Source: Bacillota bacterium (GTDB lineage Bacteria; Bacillota; UBA4882; UBA8346). Taken from it: 64,000 bases of DNA. The position numbers were made by a program, and so were the translations under genes. The DNA is taken from positions 1-64,000 of the forward strand of contig JAEXDA010000039.1 of the NCBI GenBank assembly GCA_023401925.1, given 5' to 3'. Positions 1 to 8,254 of the stretch are shown here, piece by piece (positions within the stretch are counted from its first letter, which is position 1; each line of letters opens with the position of its first letter). Under the pieces are notes generated by a model. The model was not told the origin of the DNA. It ran no database searches and saw only the letters and a list, made by a program, of their open reading frames with translations.

Positions 1-55
1 GAAATAAACCACAGGGGAAGACTCTGGACCCTCCGTGTCCTCTGTGGTTTATTTC
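1..55. repeat. Inverted repeat at left edge
   Basis: Two 18-base arms (1-18 and 38-55) are complementary except for one pair and enclose a 19-base loop. The stem is strong enough to be the terminator of a gene left of the window or a palindromic intergenic element. A short T run follows on the plus strand after a few C residues (58-61), so a plus-strand terminator is possible. Nothing further can be assigned. Confidence 0.6.
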
Positions 56-73
56 CCTTTTGCTAAGTTTTCA

Positions 74-350
74 GATTTCATTTCGGAAAACCGCTGATCT
101 CATTTCTCCAATTGTCGATCTCATTTCACCAATCGTTGATCCCATTTTTCCAATTGTCGATCTCATTTCACCAATCGTTGATCTCATTTTTGTGATTGTC
201 GATCTCATTTCGGCAATCGTTGATCTCATTTTTACAATTGTCGATCTCATTTCGGCAATCGTTGATCTCATTTTTCCAATTGTCGATCTCATTTCGGCAA
301 TCGTTGATCTCATTTTTGCGATTGCCGATCTCATTCCGGTAATTGTCGAT
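74..350. repeat. 21-bp minisatellite, 12 units plus a degenerate one
   Basis: Twelve head-to-tail 21-base units run from 96 to 347, preceded by a degenerate copy at 74-95 and followed by the first three bases of another. Each unit begins GATCTCATTT (one has GATCCC, one ends ATTCC) and has a variable centre before AAT. Units alternate between two types, giving a 42-bp higher-order period. Because 21 is divisible by 3, one plus frame (heptad D-L-I-x-x-I-V) and one minus frame (M-R-S-T-I-x-E) stay open throughout. A second minus frame (N-E-I-x-x-x-R/K) is interrupted by stops in two units. The array lies directly 3' of the GH65 gene, in its probable 3' UTR. No start context argues for translation. 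Confidence 0.9.
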
Positions 351-367
351 GTCTTTCAACCCCTGCT

Positions 368-2701
368 TCAGCTTGCCTTCTCCTTGAACAGCACTGTACA
401 ATTATCTTTTAGCTCGATCTTTTCTCCATGGCAACTGAAAGTCAGGGGGCTTCCTTGTAAAAGCTTGAAAAAAGCGCCTTTGGCATCGACGAGCACCGCG
501 ATGGTTCTGGCTTGGAAATTTACTTTGAATTGATATTTCCGCCAGGCCGGAGGCAGGGCCGGATTAAAAATCAAACCGCCGCCATAAACCCGCATCCCGG
601 CAAAGCCATAGGCCAGGCACATCCAGGCCCCGGCCATATTGGCCGCGTGAATACCGTCTTTGGTATTTCCCTGGATATCATCCAAATCCGTCCTTACGGT
701 TTCCAAAAAATAGCGGTATGCTTTATCCAAATCCCCGATTTCCGCGGCCATGATGCTAAAAATACATTTCGAGAGAGAAGAATCATGGGTGGTTATTTTT
801 TCATAAAAATCAAAGTTCCGCCGCTTATCTTCCACCGTAAAGTGATCCCCAAGCAAAAACAAAGCCAATACCAGATCGGCCTGTTTACACACTTGGTGCC
901 TGTATATCACCAGCGGGTGATAGTGCATTAATAAAGGATACTTGTCCGGGGGCGTATTTTCAAAGTCCCAGGGCGCCCGGTTTAAAAAATCATCATCCTG
1001 CAAATGAATCTTCAGCGCCGGATCATACGGAATATACATTTCAGCGGCAGCCTTTTTCCAGGCTTCCGGTTCCGCTTCTTCCAATCCGATAGCGCCTCTT
1101 AATCTTTGATAATCGGCAACCGCATTCTTTTTAAGCCAATCCGCAACCTGACAGGCATATTCCAAATTTTCTTTGGCCATCAAATTGGTATAACAATTAT
1201 TATTAACCAGTGCGGTATATTCATCCGGGCCGGTTACTCCGTTGAGACAAAAACGGTTTCCTTTGGCGGGAATAAAATCCCCCAAGTCCGCATACAAGCG
1301 GGCTGTTTCAAACAAAATTTCCGCGCCATAGCGGGTCAGAAATTCATAGTCCCCGGTCGCTTCCAGATAACGTTTGATTGCAATGGCGACATCGGCGTTG
1401 ATATGGTATTGGGCGGTGCCCCCCGGGAAATAGGTGGAACACTCCTCCCCGTTAATGGTGCGCCAGGGAAAGAGGGCCCCTTTGGAATGGGCCATTTCTC
1501 CGGCCCGCCGCCGCGCTTTATCAAGAGTATGGTAGCGGAATTCTAGGAGTTTCCGGCTGATTTCCGGATGGGTATATAAAAAAAACGGCATGATATAGGT
1601 CTCGGTATCCCAAAAGTAATGGCCTTCATAACCCTCTCCGGTTAATCCCTTGGCCGCGATATTGTTTTTGCCGCTGCGGCCCACCGACTGTAAAAGATGA
1701 AAAATATTAAACCGGATACCCTGTTGAATGGCGGGATCGCCATCAATTGCAACATCACTGCGCTGCCAAAAGTCATCCAGAAAATCCCGTTGGGATTTTT
1801 TCATCCGCTCAAACCCGGTTTCCGCAGCCTCTACAACCTCACTTTGGGCCAGCGGGGCCAGATCCTTCTCTCGGGCATTCTCGAGGGAAGTTACCAAAGC
1901 AATATACTTGGTGAGACTGATGGGTACATCCGGAGATGCGTCCACTTGATAGATAACCTCTACCGTAAACTCTCCGGCCCTATTTTGGATTGTATATGGA
2001 GCGCCGGTTTCCATGTGGTTGATCATGGCGGCCGCCAGGGATAAACCGGATTCTTTCGTTTGCTGCTCGATGACTCCCAACTCTTCCTCGCCAAAGATTT
2101 GTTTCACCATCAAAACCCGGCCTTGAAGGCCCGAACCGACCCGGGGGTCATTCTCCGAGGATAAATTCTTCACATCACCGTTTAAGGCGGAAATGATTTT
2201 AATTTCGCCGTGAAAATTGAGCGGGGTAACTTGGTAACCAATAACGGCCCAATGCTGATTGGCGAAGGATATCATCCGCTGGATATCGATTTTGACCTTT
2301 TTGCCGCCGGGAGAGGACCAGACCAAACTTCGGGTCAACAGCCCTTCCCTGAAAGATAATATCCGCCGGTACCCGGTTATTTCTCCGGCGAGCATGGTAA
2401 ACTCTTCATCATCCACCAAAATTCTGATGGCTTTAAAGTCGGTCACATTGAGCATGGATTGACTTTTTTCGGGATAACCGTAAGCTATCTCCGGATATTT
2501 GATAGGCGCCGTTTCGTAAAAGCCGTTGATATAGGTCCCCGCGGACCCGGGCCAATCGGGGCCGGAATAACTTTCTTCAAAAGTTCCGCGGACCCCTAAA
2601 TATCCATTCCCCTGCGCAAAAATGGTTTCATTCCGGTAATTGTTTGCGATTTCAAACTGTTCTTCGATAACTTCCCACAAATTCAAGTCTGTCTTGGACA
2701 T
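368..2701 (-). CDS. GH65 alpha-glucoside phosphorylase
   Basis: Glycoside hydrolase family 65 inverting phosphorylase of 777 residues, the usual family length. It should cleave an alpha-linked glucose disaccharide (maltose, trehalose, kojibiose or nigerose type) with phosphate to beta-glucose 1-phosphate and glucose, in the cytoplasm. The GH65 signature G-H-Y-F-W-D-T-E lies near residues 360-367, and the general acid Glu is E494 in G-P-D-E-Y. The N-terminal beta-sandwich and (alpha/alpha)6 barrel are both present. The start is an ATG with a CAGGAG ribosome site. It is the last gene of a run with an ABC importer, and a beta-phosphoglucomutase lies upstream, which fits its product. The exact linkage specificity cannot be read from sequence. 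Confidence 0.93.
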   Translation of the reverse strand: MSKTDLNLWEVIEEQFEIANNYRNETIFAQGNGYLGVRGTFEESYSGPDWPGSAGTYINGFYETAPIKYPEIAYGYPEKSQSMLNVTDFKAIRILVDDEEFTMLAGEITGYRRILSFREGLLTRSLVWSSPGGKKVKIDIQRMISFANQHWAVIGYQVTPLNFHGEIKIISALNGDVKNLSSENDPRVGSGLQGRVLMVKQIFGEEELGVIEQQTKESGLSLAAAMINHMETGAPYTIQNRAGEFTVEVIYQVDASPDVPISLTKYIALVTSLENAREKDLAPLAQSEVVEAAETGFERMKKSQRDFLDDFWQRSDVAIDGDPAIQQGIRFNIFHLLQSVGRSGKNNIAAKGLTGEGYEGHYFWDTETYIMPFFLYTHPEISRKLLEFRYHTLDKARRRAGEMAHSKGALFPWRTINGEECSTYFPGGTAQYHINADVAIAIKRYLEATGDYEFLTRYGAEILFETARLYADLGDFIPAKGNRFCLNGVTGPDEYTALVNNNCYTNLMAKENLEYACQVADWLKKNAVADYQRLRGAIGLEEAEPEAWKKAAAEMYIPYDPALKIHLQDDDFLNRAPWDFENTPPDKYPLLMHYHPLVIYRHQVCKQADLVLALFLLGDHFTVEDKRRNFDFYEKITTHDSSLSKCIFSIMAAEIGDLDKAYRYFLETVRTDLDDIQGNTKDGIHAANMAGAWMCLAYGFAGMRVYGGGLIFNPALPPAWRKYQFKVNFQARTIAVLVDAKGAFFKLLQGSPLTFSCHGEKIELKDNCTVLFKEKAS

Positions 2702-2742
2702 TGGAAATCTCCTGATTGGTTGGCATAATATTGAGGATATTT

Positions 2743-3618
2743 TTAACCCTTAACGGACCCGGCCAAAATTCCCCTGACAAAGTACTTCTGAAAACTCAGG
2801 AAAATAATGAGCGGTAAAAGCATGGAGGCAAAAGCGGCCGGAGTCATGATGTTCCATCCGGAGTCAAGCGATCCCAGCAAGCTGGTCAATCTCACGGTTA
2901 ACGGACTCAACGCGGGATCGCCCAGGACTACCATGGCTACCAGCAAGTCGTTCCAGATCCAAAGAAATTGGAAAATCGCCAAGCTGGCCAACACCGGTTT
3001 TGACATCGGCGCAATTAAAATGGAAAAGATTTTGAAATGGTTGGCCCCGTCGATTTTGGCGGCTTCAATAAGGGAATACGGCAGTTGGCCGAAATAATTG
3101 CGAAAAAGATAAATGCATAACGGTAAACCGAAGGCAGTGTGCGCCAGCCAGATGCCGGGAAATGTCCCATTGAGGCGCAGGCCTTTTAAGGTCAGCAGCA
3201 CCGGAACCAGAACCGTTTGCAGCGGTACAATCTGCATGGCGATGATCGCGATAAAGAGCAACTTGCGGCCGGGAAATTTATAAAAAGAAAGCGGATAGGC
3301 GGCAAAGGCGCCGACGATAATCGGTAAAACCGTGGCCGGTATGGTAATGAACAGGGAGTTCAAAAATCCTCCGCCAATACCTTTGCTGCTGAAAACCACT
3401 TGATAATTATCCAAAGTAAATCTTCCGGGATGCAGAAACGCGGACCACCAGCCCGAAGTCAGCATATCGCCCACCGGCCGCAGGGAACTGACAAACAACA
3501 TCACGGTGGGAGTTAACCATAACAATACCATCAAAAGCAAACTGGCATTGACAATGATTTTACTCCAGTTAAGGCGGTAGGGATTGATTCTTTTTCCGAT
3601 ATCCTCCTGGACGAACAT
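2743..3618 (-). CDS. Sugar ABC transporter permease, MalG type (importer 1)
   Basis: Inner-membrane permease of the carbohydrate uptake transporter 1 family, about 291 residues with six predicted membrane segments. The cytoplasmic EAA loop that contacts the ATPase is seen as E-A-A-K-I-D-G-A about 90 residues from the C-terminus. I place the start at the ATG at 3618, preceded by AAAGGAGG at good spacing, instead of the longer frame that would overlap the upstream permease. It pairs with the permease at 3635-4816 and the binding protein at 4973-6226. No ATPase gene is present in the operon. Confidence 0.9.
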   Translation of the reverse strand: MFVQEDIGKRINPYRLNWSKIIVNASLLLMVLLWLTPTVMLFVSSLRPVGDMLTSGWWSAFLHPGRFTLDNYQVVFSSKGIGGGFLNSLFITIPATVLPIIVGAFAAYPLSFYKFPGRKLLFIAIIAMQIVPLQTVLVPVLLTLKGLRLNGTFPGIWLAHTAFGLPLCIYLFRNYFGQLPYSLIEAAKIDGANHFKIFSILIAPMSKPVLASLAIFQFLWIWNDLLVAMVVLGDPALSPLTVRLTSLLGSLDSGWNIMTPAAFASMLLPLIIFLSFQKYFVRGILAGSVKG

Positions 3619-3634
3619 TGCACTTCCTCCTTTG

Positions 3635-4816
3635 TTATTCCCGGACGGTTTCTTCATAAGCAAGATTACGAATATTCATCACCAATATGGGGGTCACTGC
3701 GATAAACAACACCACAGCCATAGCCGAGGCATACTGAAAATTGTTCAGATTAAAAGCGGTAACATAAATCCGGTTCGCAATGACTTCACTGGAGTTAAAA
3801 GGTCCGCCCTGGGTCAGCGCGTAAATAATATCAAACACCTTCAGCACCCACATGATCATCTGGGTGATCACCAGGACGATGGTCGAGCGGATCACCGGAA
3901 TCTCAATCTTAAAAAATATCCCGATATTTCCCGCTCCTTCAATACGGGCCATTTCAATCAATTCCACCGGAACCGATTTTAAGGCCGCGCTAAAAATGAC
4001 CGTGCAAAATCCGACCTGCATCCATACGGCTGCAAATATCACCGCAATATTGACCAAATCCGGCCTTCCCAAAAAGGCGATGCCTTCAAAAGGCCCCGGC
4101 GCCAGGAGATGAAGCTGCTGCAACAAAGTGAGGAAACCATGGATCAGCGCATTGACCGTACCGGTATGGATATCCTTAAAATACATGAAATTCCAAATCA
4201 CCGCCGAAGCTGCCCCGGAAATCGCCATCGGCAAAAATATGACGGTTTTGGCCAACGTTGACCAAGGAACCTTGTCGGCCAGGGTGGCAATGAATAAACC
4301 GAAAACCACAGTCAAGATTGTAAAAACCACCAGCCAAATGAGATTGTTTTTAAAAGCGGTCAACATGGCGCTGTCGTGAATCATTTCCTTGTAATTCTTT
4401 AAGCCCGCAAACTGCTGGCCCCCGTCTTCCCCCTGGCGGGATGTATTGATGGCGAGGGTCATCATCTCAGCCGTTTCTTTCACGGTCATATCACCGTTGA
4501 TATCACCCGGCGCGATATTAATCTGATACTCTTTGGCATAGCTATCGACGACTTGACGCCAATGGGGAAGCTGTTCAATAAAATCCCCGGAATTCACTTC
4601 CCGGCCGCCGGCTTTCTGCAAATCATCCATAAATTGCCGGCGGAATTCGCTCTCGCTGAAAGTTACAGGTTGGTGCAAGCTCAGGTAAAAGGTTTGGATA
4701 GTGGGTATCACCAAAAATATCAAAATAAGAATGATGGCCGGTAAAAGCCATAAATAATAACCGAGCCATTCGTAGCGACGTATTCCCTTGGGTCTTGCCG
4801 TTTTTGCAATGCCCAT
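3635..4816 (-). CDS. Sugar ABC transporter permease, MalF type with large extracytoplasmic insert (importer 1)
   Basis: Partner permease, about 393 residues from the ATG at 4816 (AAGGAG seven bases upstream). This is roughly 100 residues longer than the other MalF-type permeases in this window. The extra length is one hydrophilic segment after the first membrane helix, similar in position to the P2 loop of E. coli MalF. The insert contains G-D-I-N-G-D followed by T-V, which resembles half of a dockerin/EF-hand calcium loop. The EAA loop (E-M-A-R-I-E-G-A-G) is present. The longer upstream frame to 4963 has no ribosome site and looks untranslated. Confidence 0.88.
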   Translation of the reverse strand: MGIAKTARPKGIRRYEWLGYYLWLLPAIILILIFLVIPTIQTFYLSLHQPVTFSESEFRRQFMDDLQKAGGREVNSGDFIEQLPHWRQVVDSYAKEYQINIAPGDINGDMTVKETAEMMTLAINTSRQGEDGGQQFAGLKNYKEMIHDSAMLTAFKNNLIWLVVFTILTVVFGLFIATLADKVPWSTLAKTVIFLPMAISGAASAVIWNFMYFKDIHTGTVNALIHGFLTLLQQLHLLAPGPFEGIAFLGRPDLVNIAVIFAAVWMQVGFCTVIFSAALKSVPVELIEMARIEGAGNIGIFFKIEIPVIRSTIVLVITQMIMWVLKVFDIIYALTQGGPFNSSEVIANRIYVTAFNLNNFQYASAMAVVLFIAVTPILVMNIRNLAYEETVRE

Positions 4817-4972
4817 CATATCACTCCTTGAAAATAGCAAGGGGCGCGGCAAGCGAATTGATGTCCATGAGATATACAATATTGCATCCCGGCGGAAACC
4901 GCAAATCCTTATATATTGTATATCTCGATCGAATCTTTTCTTTTTGCGACAGCCCCTAGCCATTCTTTTTCA

Positions 4973-6226
4973 TTAATAATTCTTCTTGGCCAATTCTTCC
5001 ATTTTGGCTAATATGGAGTCAAGCTTGGATGGGTCTTGGATATATTGCTTGCAGGCATCCCAAAAACCGCCCTGATTTCCCACTGCGGAAGGCATTAGAT
5101 CCGATCCGTCAAACACATAGGTTTCAGCCTGGGTTAAGATACGGGCGGAATTTTTATTGACGATATTGGGATAGTGGTTTAATGAAACCCCTTTATTCTG
5201 GGAAAGGAAGCCATTTTGGGCCGCGATCTCGTTCGCTTGAACTGAAGTCAAAAATTTCATCAACTTTTTAACCGCCGGTTTATCGGAGAAGGCGACAAAC
5301 ACATCGGCCCCGCCTACCACGGGAACCCCATACTTGGGATTGATTTCCGGGAAAGCGAAGAAATCCATATCTTCTCCTAGCTTGACGTTGGGAAGCTGGG
5401 AAGTCACGATACCGCCCATGAAGTCGCCCTCATAATACATATAGGCTTTGGGATTTTCTTGAAATACAGCGACGGCTGCGTTTTGGAAAGTTGTGGCTAG
5501 GGTGCCGTCAATTCCACCGGCGAGGTTTTTGGGATCGCCGACGATTTCTCCCCAGGTTTGAAAGGCTTTTTTGACAGCCGGATGCGTCCAGGCGATCTCG
5601 TGATCAATCCACTTTTGATAGAGATCGGGACCGGCTGTGCGGATCATTATGTTTTCAATCCAATCACTCAGCGGCCAGCCGATATCCGAACCAATCGACC
5701 ACGGCGTTTTTCCGGCGGCCACGATCTTTTTATCCAAGGCGATTAATTCATGCCAAGTTTTAGGAACGGCCCAGCCGTTTTTCTTGAATTCCTTCGGGTT
5801 GTACCAGATGACCGACTTATTGGCCACCTTAAAGTATACGCCATACAACTTCCCGCCGTAACTCCCCAGGCTAACCCAGGTTTTGGCATAGTTTTTCAGA
5901 TCATTTTTGGAAAGATAGGGCAAAGGCCGAAGTTGGCCTTGTTTGGCCAGTTCCTGCAGTTTCCCCGGGTTGGGTAAAATGGCGATATCCGGAAGGGTTT
6001 TGGCCTTGACCGCAGTTGCCAAAACCGCGTTAAGGTCACGGGTGGTGTTAAAAGTGACCTTTACCCCCGCAGCATCGGCAATCTTCATAAAAGTGTCCAA
6101 TTCGCTACCACCCCAAGTTCCGGTAATGGTAATGGTTGGATTTTCCCCGAATACACCCGGGGTAGCCCAAAGCATTCCAAGCAACACCAAGACAAACAAG
6201 CAACCCATTATTCTTTTCCTTTTCAT
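4973..6226 (-). CDS. Extracellular sugar-binding protein (importer 1)
   Basis: Family 1 solute-binding protein, 417 residues, expected to deliver an alpha-glucoside to the two downstream permeases. A signal peptide occupies about residues 1-27 (K/R-rich start, hydrophobic core, cleavage near V-F-G). There is no lipobox cysteine at the cleavage site; the only early cysteine is residue 9, before the hydrophobic core. The protein should therefore be released as a soluble periplasmic or extracellular protein. The start is an ATG preceded by GAAGGAG. The gene has its own promoter and operator (6330-6358), separate from pgmB. Confidence 0.92.
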   Translation of the reverse strand: MKRKRIMGCLFVLVLLGMLWATPGVFGENPTITITGTWGGSELDTFMKIADAAGVKVTFNTTRDLNAVLATAVKAKTLPDIAILPNPGKLQELAKQGQLRPLPYLSKNDLKNYAKTWVSLGSYGGKLYGVYFKVANKSVIWYNPKEFKKNGWAVPKTWHELIALDKKIVAAGKTPWSIGSDIGWPLSDWIENIMIRTAGPDLYQKWIDHEIAWTHPAVKKAFQTWGEIVGDPKNLAGGIDGTLATTFQNAAVAVFQENPKAYMYYEGDFMGGIVTSQLPNVKLGEDMDFFAFPEINPKYGVPVVGGADVFVAFSDKPAVKKLMKFLTSVQANEIAAQNGFLSQNKGVSLNHYPNIVNKNSARILTQAETYVFDGSDLMPSAVGNQGGFWDACKQYIQDPSKLDSILAKMEELAKKNY

Positions 6227-6255
6227 ACTCCCACTCTCCTTCGATGGATTGATTC

Positions 6256-6267
6256 GGAATCGTTTCC
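6256..6267. promoter_or_regulatory. Possible second LacI-type half-operator
   Basis: GGAATCGTTTCC is an imperfect palindrome with the GTTTCC half-site shared with the operators at 6339-6348 and 8095-8112. It lies about 30 bases before the binding-protein start codon, inside the leader, where a repressor could act as a roadblock or form a loop. This is a weaker match than the other two sites. Confidence 0.4.
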
Positions 6268-6329
6268 AAAAAGAACCGAGGTCCCTCCCCGAACATTAAC
6301 TTTTCAGGGGAAACAATTTCCTCCTTTTC

Positions 6330-6358
6330 ATCTTAATAGAAACGTTTCCAATTGTCAA
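6330..6358 (-). promoter_or_regulatory. Sigma-A promoter with LacI-family operator in its spacer
   Basis: On the minus strand, TTGACA (6353-6358) and TAAGAT (6330-6335) are separated by exactly 17 bases. The spacer contains the perfect palindrome GAAACGTTTC (6339-6348), a typical LacI/GalR-family operator core with the central CG. Binding by the regulator encoded at 7094-8068 would block polymerase. The promoter drives the importer and GH65 genes. Confidence 0.8.
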
Positions 6359-6408
6359 CCTCTAAGCTTCAGATTCAATTTCTCCCGCCGTAAGGATATT
6401 CATTTCAT

Positions 6409-7056
6409 TTACATGCCAAGGAGCTCCGCCACGGTGATTTGCGCCAAATCGCCGGCATTCCAGTCCACCCGGTCACTTTGGGCGGCATCTCCAACTCCCA
6501 ATACCCGCATGCCTCCTAAAATCGCCGCCTCCACCCCTGCCTTTGCATCTTCAACAACCAAACAGTTTCCGGGGAGGATTCCCAATCGCTTGGCCGCGAG
6601 GAGAAAAACTTCCGGATCCGGTTTACTGCGGGATATGTCATTGCCATCCACCGTAACATTAAAATATCGATCCAGGCCGATTTGTTTTAAAATCAGGGGA
6701 CTGTTCTTGCTGGAAGAGCCGATGGCGATCTTCAACTTATGGCTTTTGGCTTCTGCGAGAAATTGGCGAACGCCGGGAAGAATATGTTCCGGGGTAAGGG
6801 AGCCAATGAGTTCCTGGTAATAAGAATTTTTCCTGGTTGCCATTTGCAGTTTTTCCGGTTCTTCATAGCGTCGGACAGACTTTTCCAAGAGAATTTCCAG
6901 GCTTTGCATGCGGCTAACCCCGCGTAATCTCTGATTAATGTCTTTATCAAAATAAATCCCCTCTTCATCGGCCAAACGTTTCCATGCCTGATAATGAAAC
7001 TCATCGGTCGATACAATCACTCCGTCCAGATCGAATATAATCGCCTCAATACTCAT
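6409..7056 (-). CDS. pgmB: Beta-phosphoglucomutase
   Basis: HAD-superfamily phosphatase-fold mutase of 215 residues, matching the usual length. It converts beta-glucose 1-phosphate, the product of GH65 phosphorylases, to glucose 6-phosphate. The catalytic aspartates are D9 and D11 in F-D-L-D-G-V, followed by a cap domain and a G-S-S-S-K-N motif. The C-terminal V-V-E-D-A-x-x-G motif carries the magnesium-binding acids. An AGGAG ribosome site precedes the ATG. It lies 37 bases after the LacI regulator and is likely co-transcribed with it. Linkage to a GH65 gene is the classic arrangement and supports the name strongly. Confidence 0.93.
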   Translation of the reverse strand: MSIEAIIFDLDGVIVSTDEFHYQAWKRLADEEGIYFDKDINQRLRGVSRMQSLEILLEKSVRRYEEPEKLQMATRKNSYYQELIGSLTPEHILPGVRQFLAEAKSHKLKIAIGSSSKNSPLILKQIGLDRYFNVTVDGNDISRSKPDPEVFLLAAKRLGILPGNCLVVEDAKAGVEAAILGGMRVLGVGDAAQSDRVDWNAGDLAQITVAELLGM

Positions 7057-7093
7057 CCTTTTCTCCTCTTCCTTCCATCGCTTTAATATGAGA

Positions 7094-8068
7094 TTACGTT
7101 GATCTTACGATTAATTCAGGGTGAATGCATTTCTGCAAAATTTTATTATCGGCTCCCAAAATCAGGCTAATCATTTGCCTGGCCCCTTCTAAGCCCAACT
7201 TGTAGGCGGGTTGCCGGATGGTGGTCAGTTTTAAATATTTGGAGGGCATGGTATCGTCATAACCGATGATGCTGACCGGGCCGCCCCATTCCTCAATCGC
7301 ATTCAGGCCTCCATAGGCAAATTCATCACAATAGAAAAAAATGCCGTCGATTTCATGATTTTGCAGTATCTCTTTGGTCAGGTAATAGGATTCCTTTTCA
7401 TAGATATCAAAAGGCATTTCTTCCTGAATATCGATTAATTTTTGGCACACCGGCTCGATATTTTGTTCTTTCAGTTTATCCATGAAGCCGGAGACCCGTT
7501 TTTCGGATTGCTGATTATGGGTATTCTCCCCCACAAAAGCGATTTTTTTAACGCCTTTGGATAATAAATAAGCCCCCGCCATTCCTCCGCCCATATAATT
7601 ATCAAGGTAAATGGAGTTAACATCTTCCTCAAAATAATCCAGGTATACGAAGGGAATCCGGCTGATTTTCAATTGCTTTTTTTCTTCCGCAGTCATTTTG
7701 GTCGAGACATTGAGAATTCCGGCTAAATTTTCAAATGGAATCCGGTTAAAAACATTGCTGCGGTCATAGCCCATGTTGAAGACTAACAGATTATAATGGG
7801 ATTGTTGTAAACCGTAATAAACCCCTCTTAAAATTTCATAGAAGAATGGATGAATTGCGGTTGTAAAGATGACTCCAATGGTGGGCTGGGAATAATCACC
7901 TTTGACCAAACTTCTGGCGGTCTTGTTGGGTTTATATTGCAGTTTTCTGGAGACCTCCAGCACTTTTTCCATGGTTTCCGGAGAGACGTTTTTTCCGCCA
8001 TTTAACGCTCTGGATGCAGTCCCCAGCCCGACTCCCGCCAATTTGGCAACTTCTTTAATCGTGGACAT
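7094..8068 (-). CDS. LacI-family transcriptional regulator
   Basis: 324-residue LacI/GalR regulator. The N-terminal helix-turn-helix (residues 2-45) has the sequence S-T-I-K-E-V-A-K-L-A-G-V, with A-S-R-A-L-N in the recognition and hinge region, followed by a periplasmic-binding-protein-like effector domain. An AAGGAGG ribosome site supports the start. It probably represses both its own promoter (8090-8118) and the importer/GH65 promoter (6330-6358), since both carry GGAAA/TTTCC palindromes. The effector is probably the imported disaccharide or a product of it; this is inferred from context only. Confidence 0.93.
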   Translation of the reverse strand: MSTIKEVAKLAGVGLGTASRALNGGKNVSPETMEKVLEVSRKLQYKPNKTARSLVKGDYSQPTIGVIFTTAIHPFFYEILRGVYYGLQQSHYNLLVFNMGYDRSNVFNRIPFENLAGILNVSTKMTAEEKKQLKISRIPFVYLDYFEEDVNSIYLDNYMGGGMAGAYLLSKGVKKIAFVGENTHNQQSEKRVSGFMDKLKEQNIEPVCQKLIDIQEEMPFDIYEKESYYLTKEILQNHEIDGIFFYCDEFAYGGLNAIEEWGGPVSIIGYDDTMPSKYLKLTTIRQPAYKLGLEGARQMISLILGADNKILQKCIHPELIVRST

Positions 8069-8089
8069 TTCCTTCCTCCCTTTGTCCTT

Positions 8090-8118
8090 ATTGTAATGGA
8101 AATGTTTCCATTTTACAA
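8090..8118 (-). promoter_or_regulatory. Promoter of the LacI-family gene with a perfect operator in the spacer
   Basis: On the minus strand, TTGTAA (8113-8118) and TACAAT (8090-8095) are spaced by 17 bases. The spacer is filled by the palindrome AATGGAAA-CA-TTTCCATT (8095-8112, two 8-base arms). The layout copies that at 6330-6358, which points to autorepression. Confidence 0.8.
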
Positions 8119-8141
8119 GATAATCCCCGTTCCACCATAAA

Positions 8142-8173
8142 AATAAAAGGCCGTCAGGACCAGGCCTTTTATT
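8142..8173 (-). terminator. Rho-independent terminator after the AlkZ-related gene
   Basis: An 11-bp perfect stem (AATAAAAGGCC, 8142-8152, with GGCCTTTTATT, 8163-8173) encloses a 10-base loop. On the minus strand it is followed by a T-rich run. It lies 80 bases past the stop of the gene at 8255 and just upstream of the lacI promoter, so it insulates the two units. Confidence 0.85.
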
Positions 8174-8254
8174 GATTTTCCCTTTTCGGCGTTTCAGTCA
8201 TGGTTCCAATATCCATGCTTACCCTGGAATGAATAGATCAAGATTCAACCGGTG

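Noticed and set aside
85..350. CRISPR array
   Set aside because: The repeats are contiguous 21-mers without unique spacers, and no cas genes are present.
60..533. Plus-strand frame of 157 codons through the 21-bp repeats
   Set aside because: It overlaps the 3' end of the GH65 gene on the other strand, lacks a ribosome site, and stays open only because the repeat unit is divisible by three.
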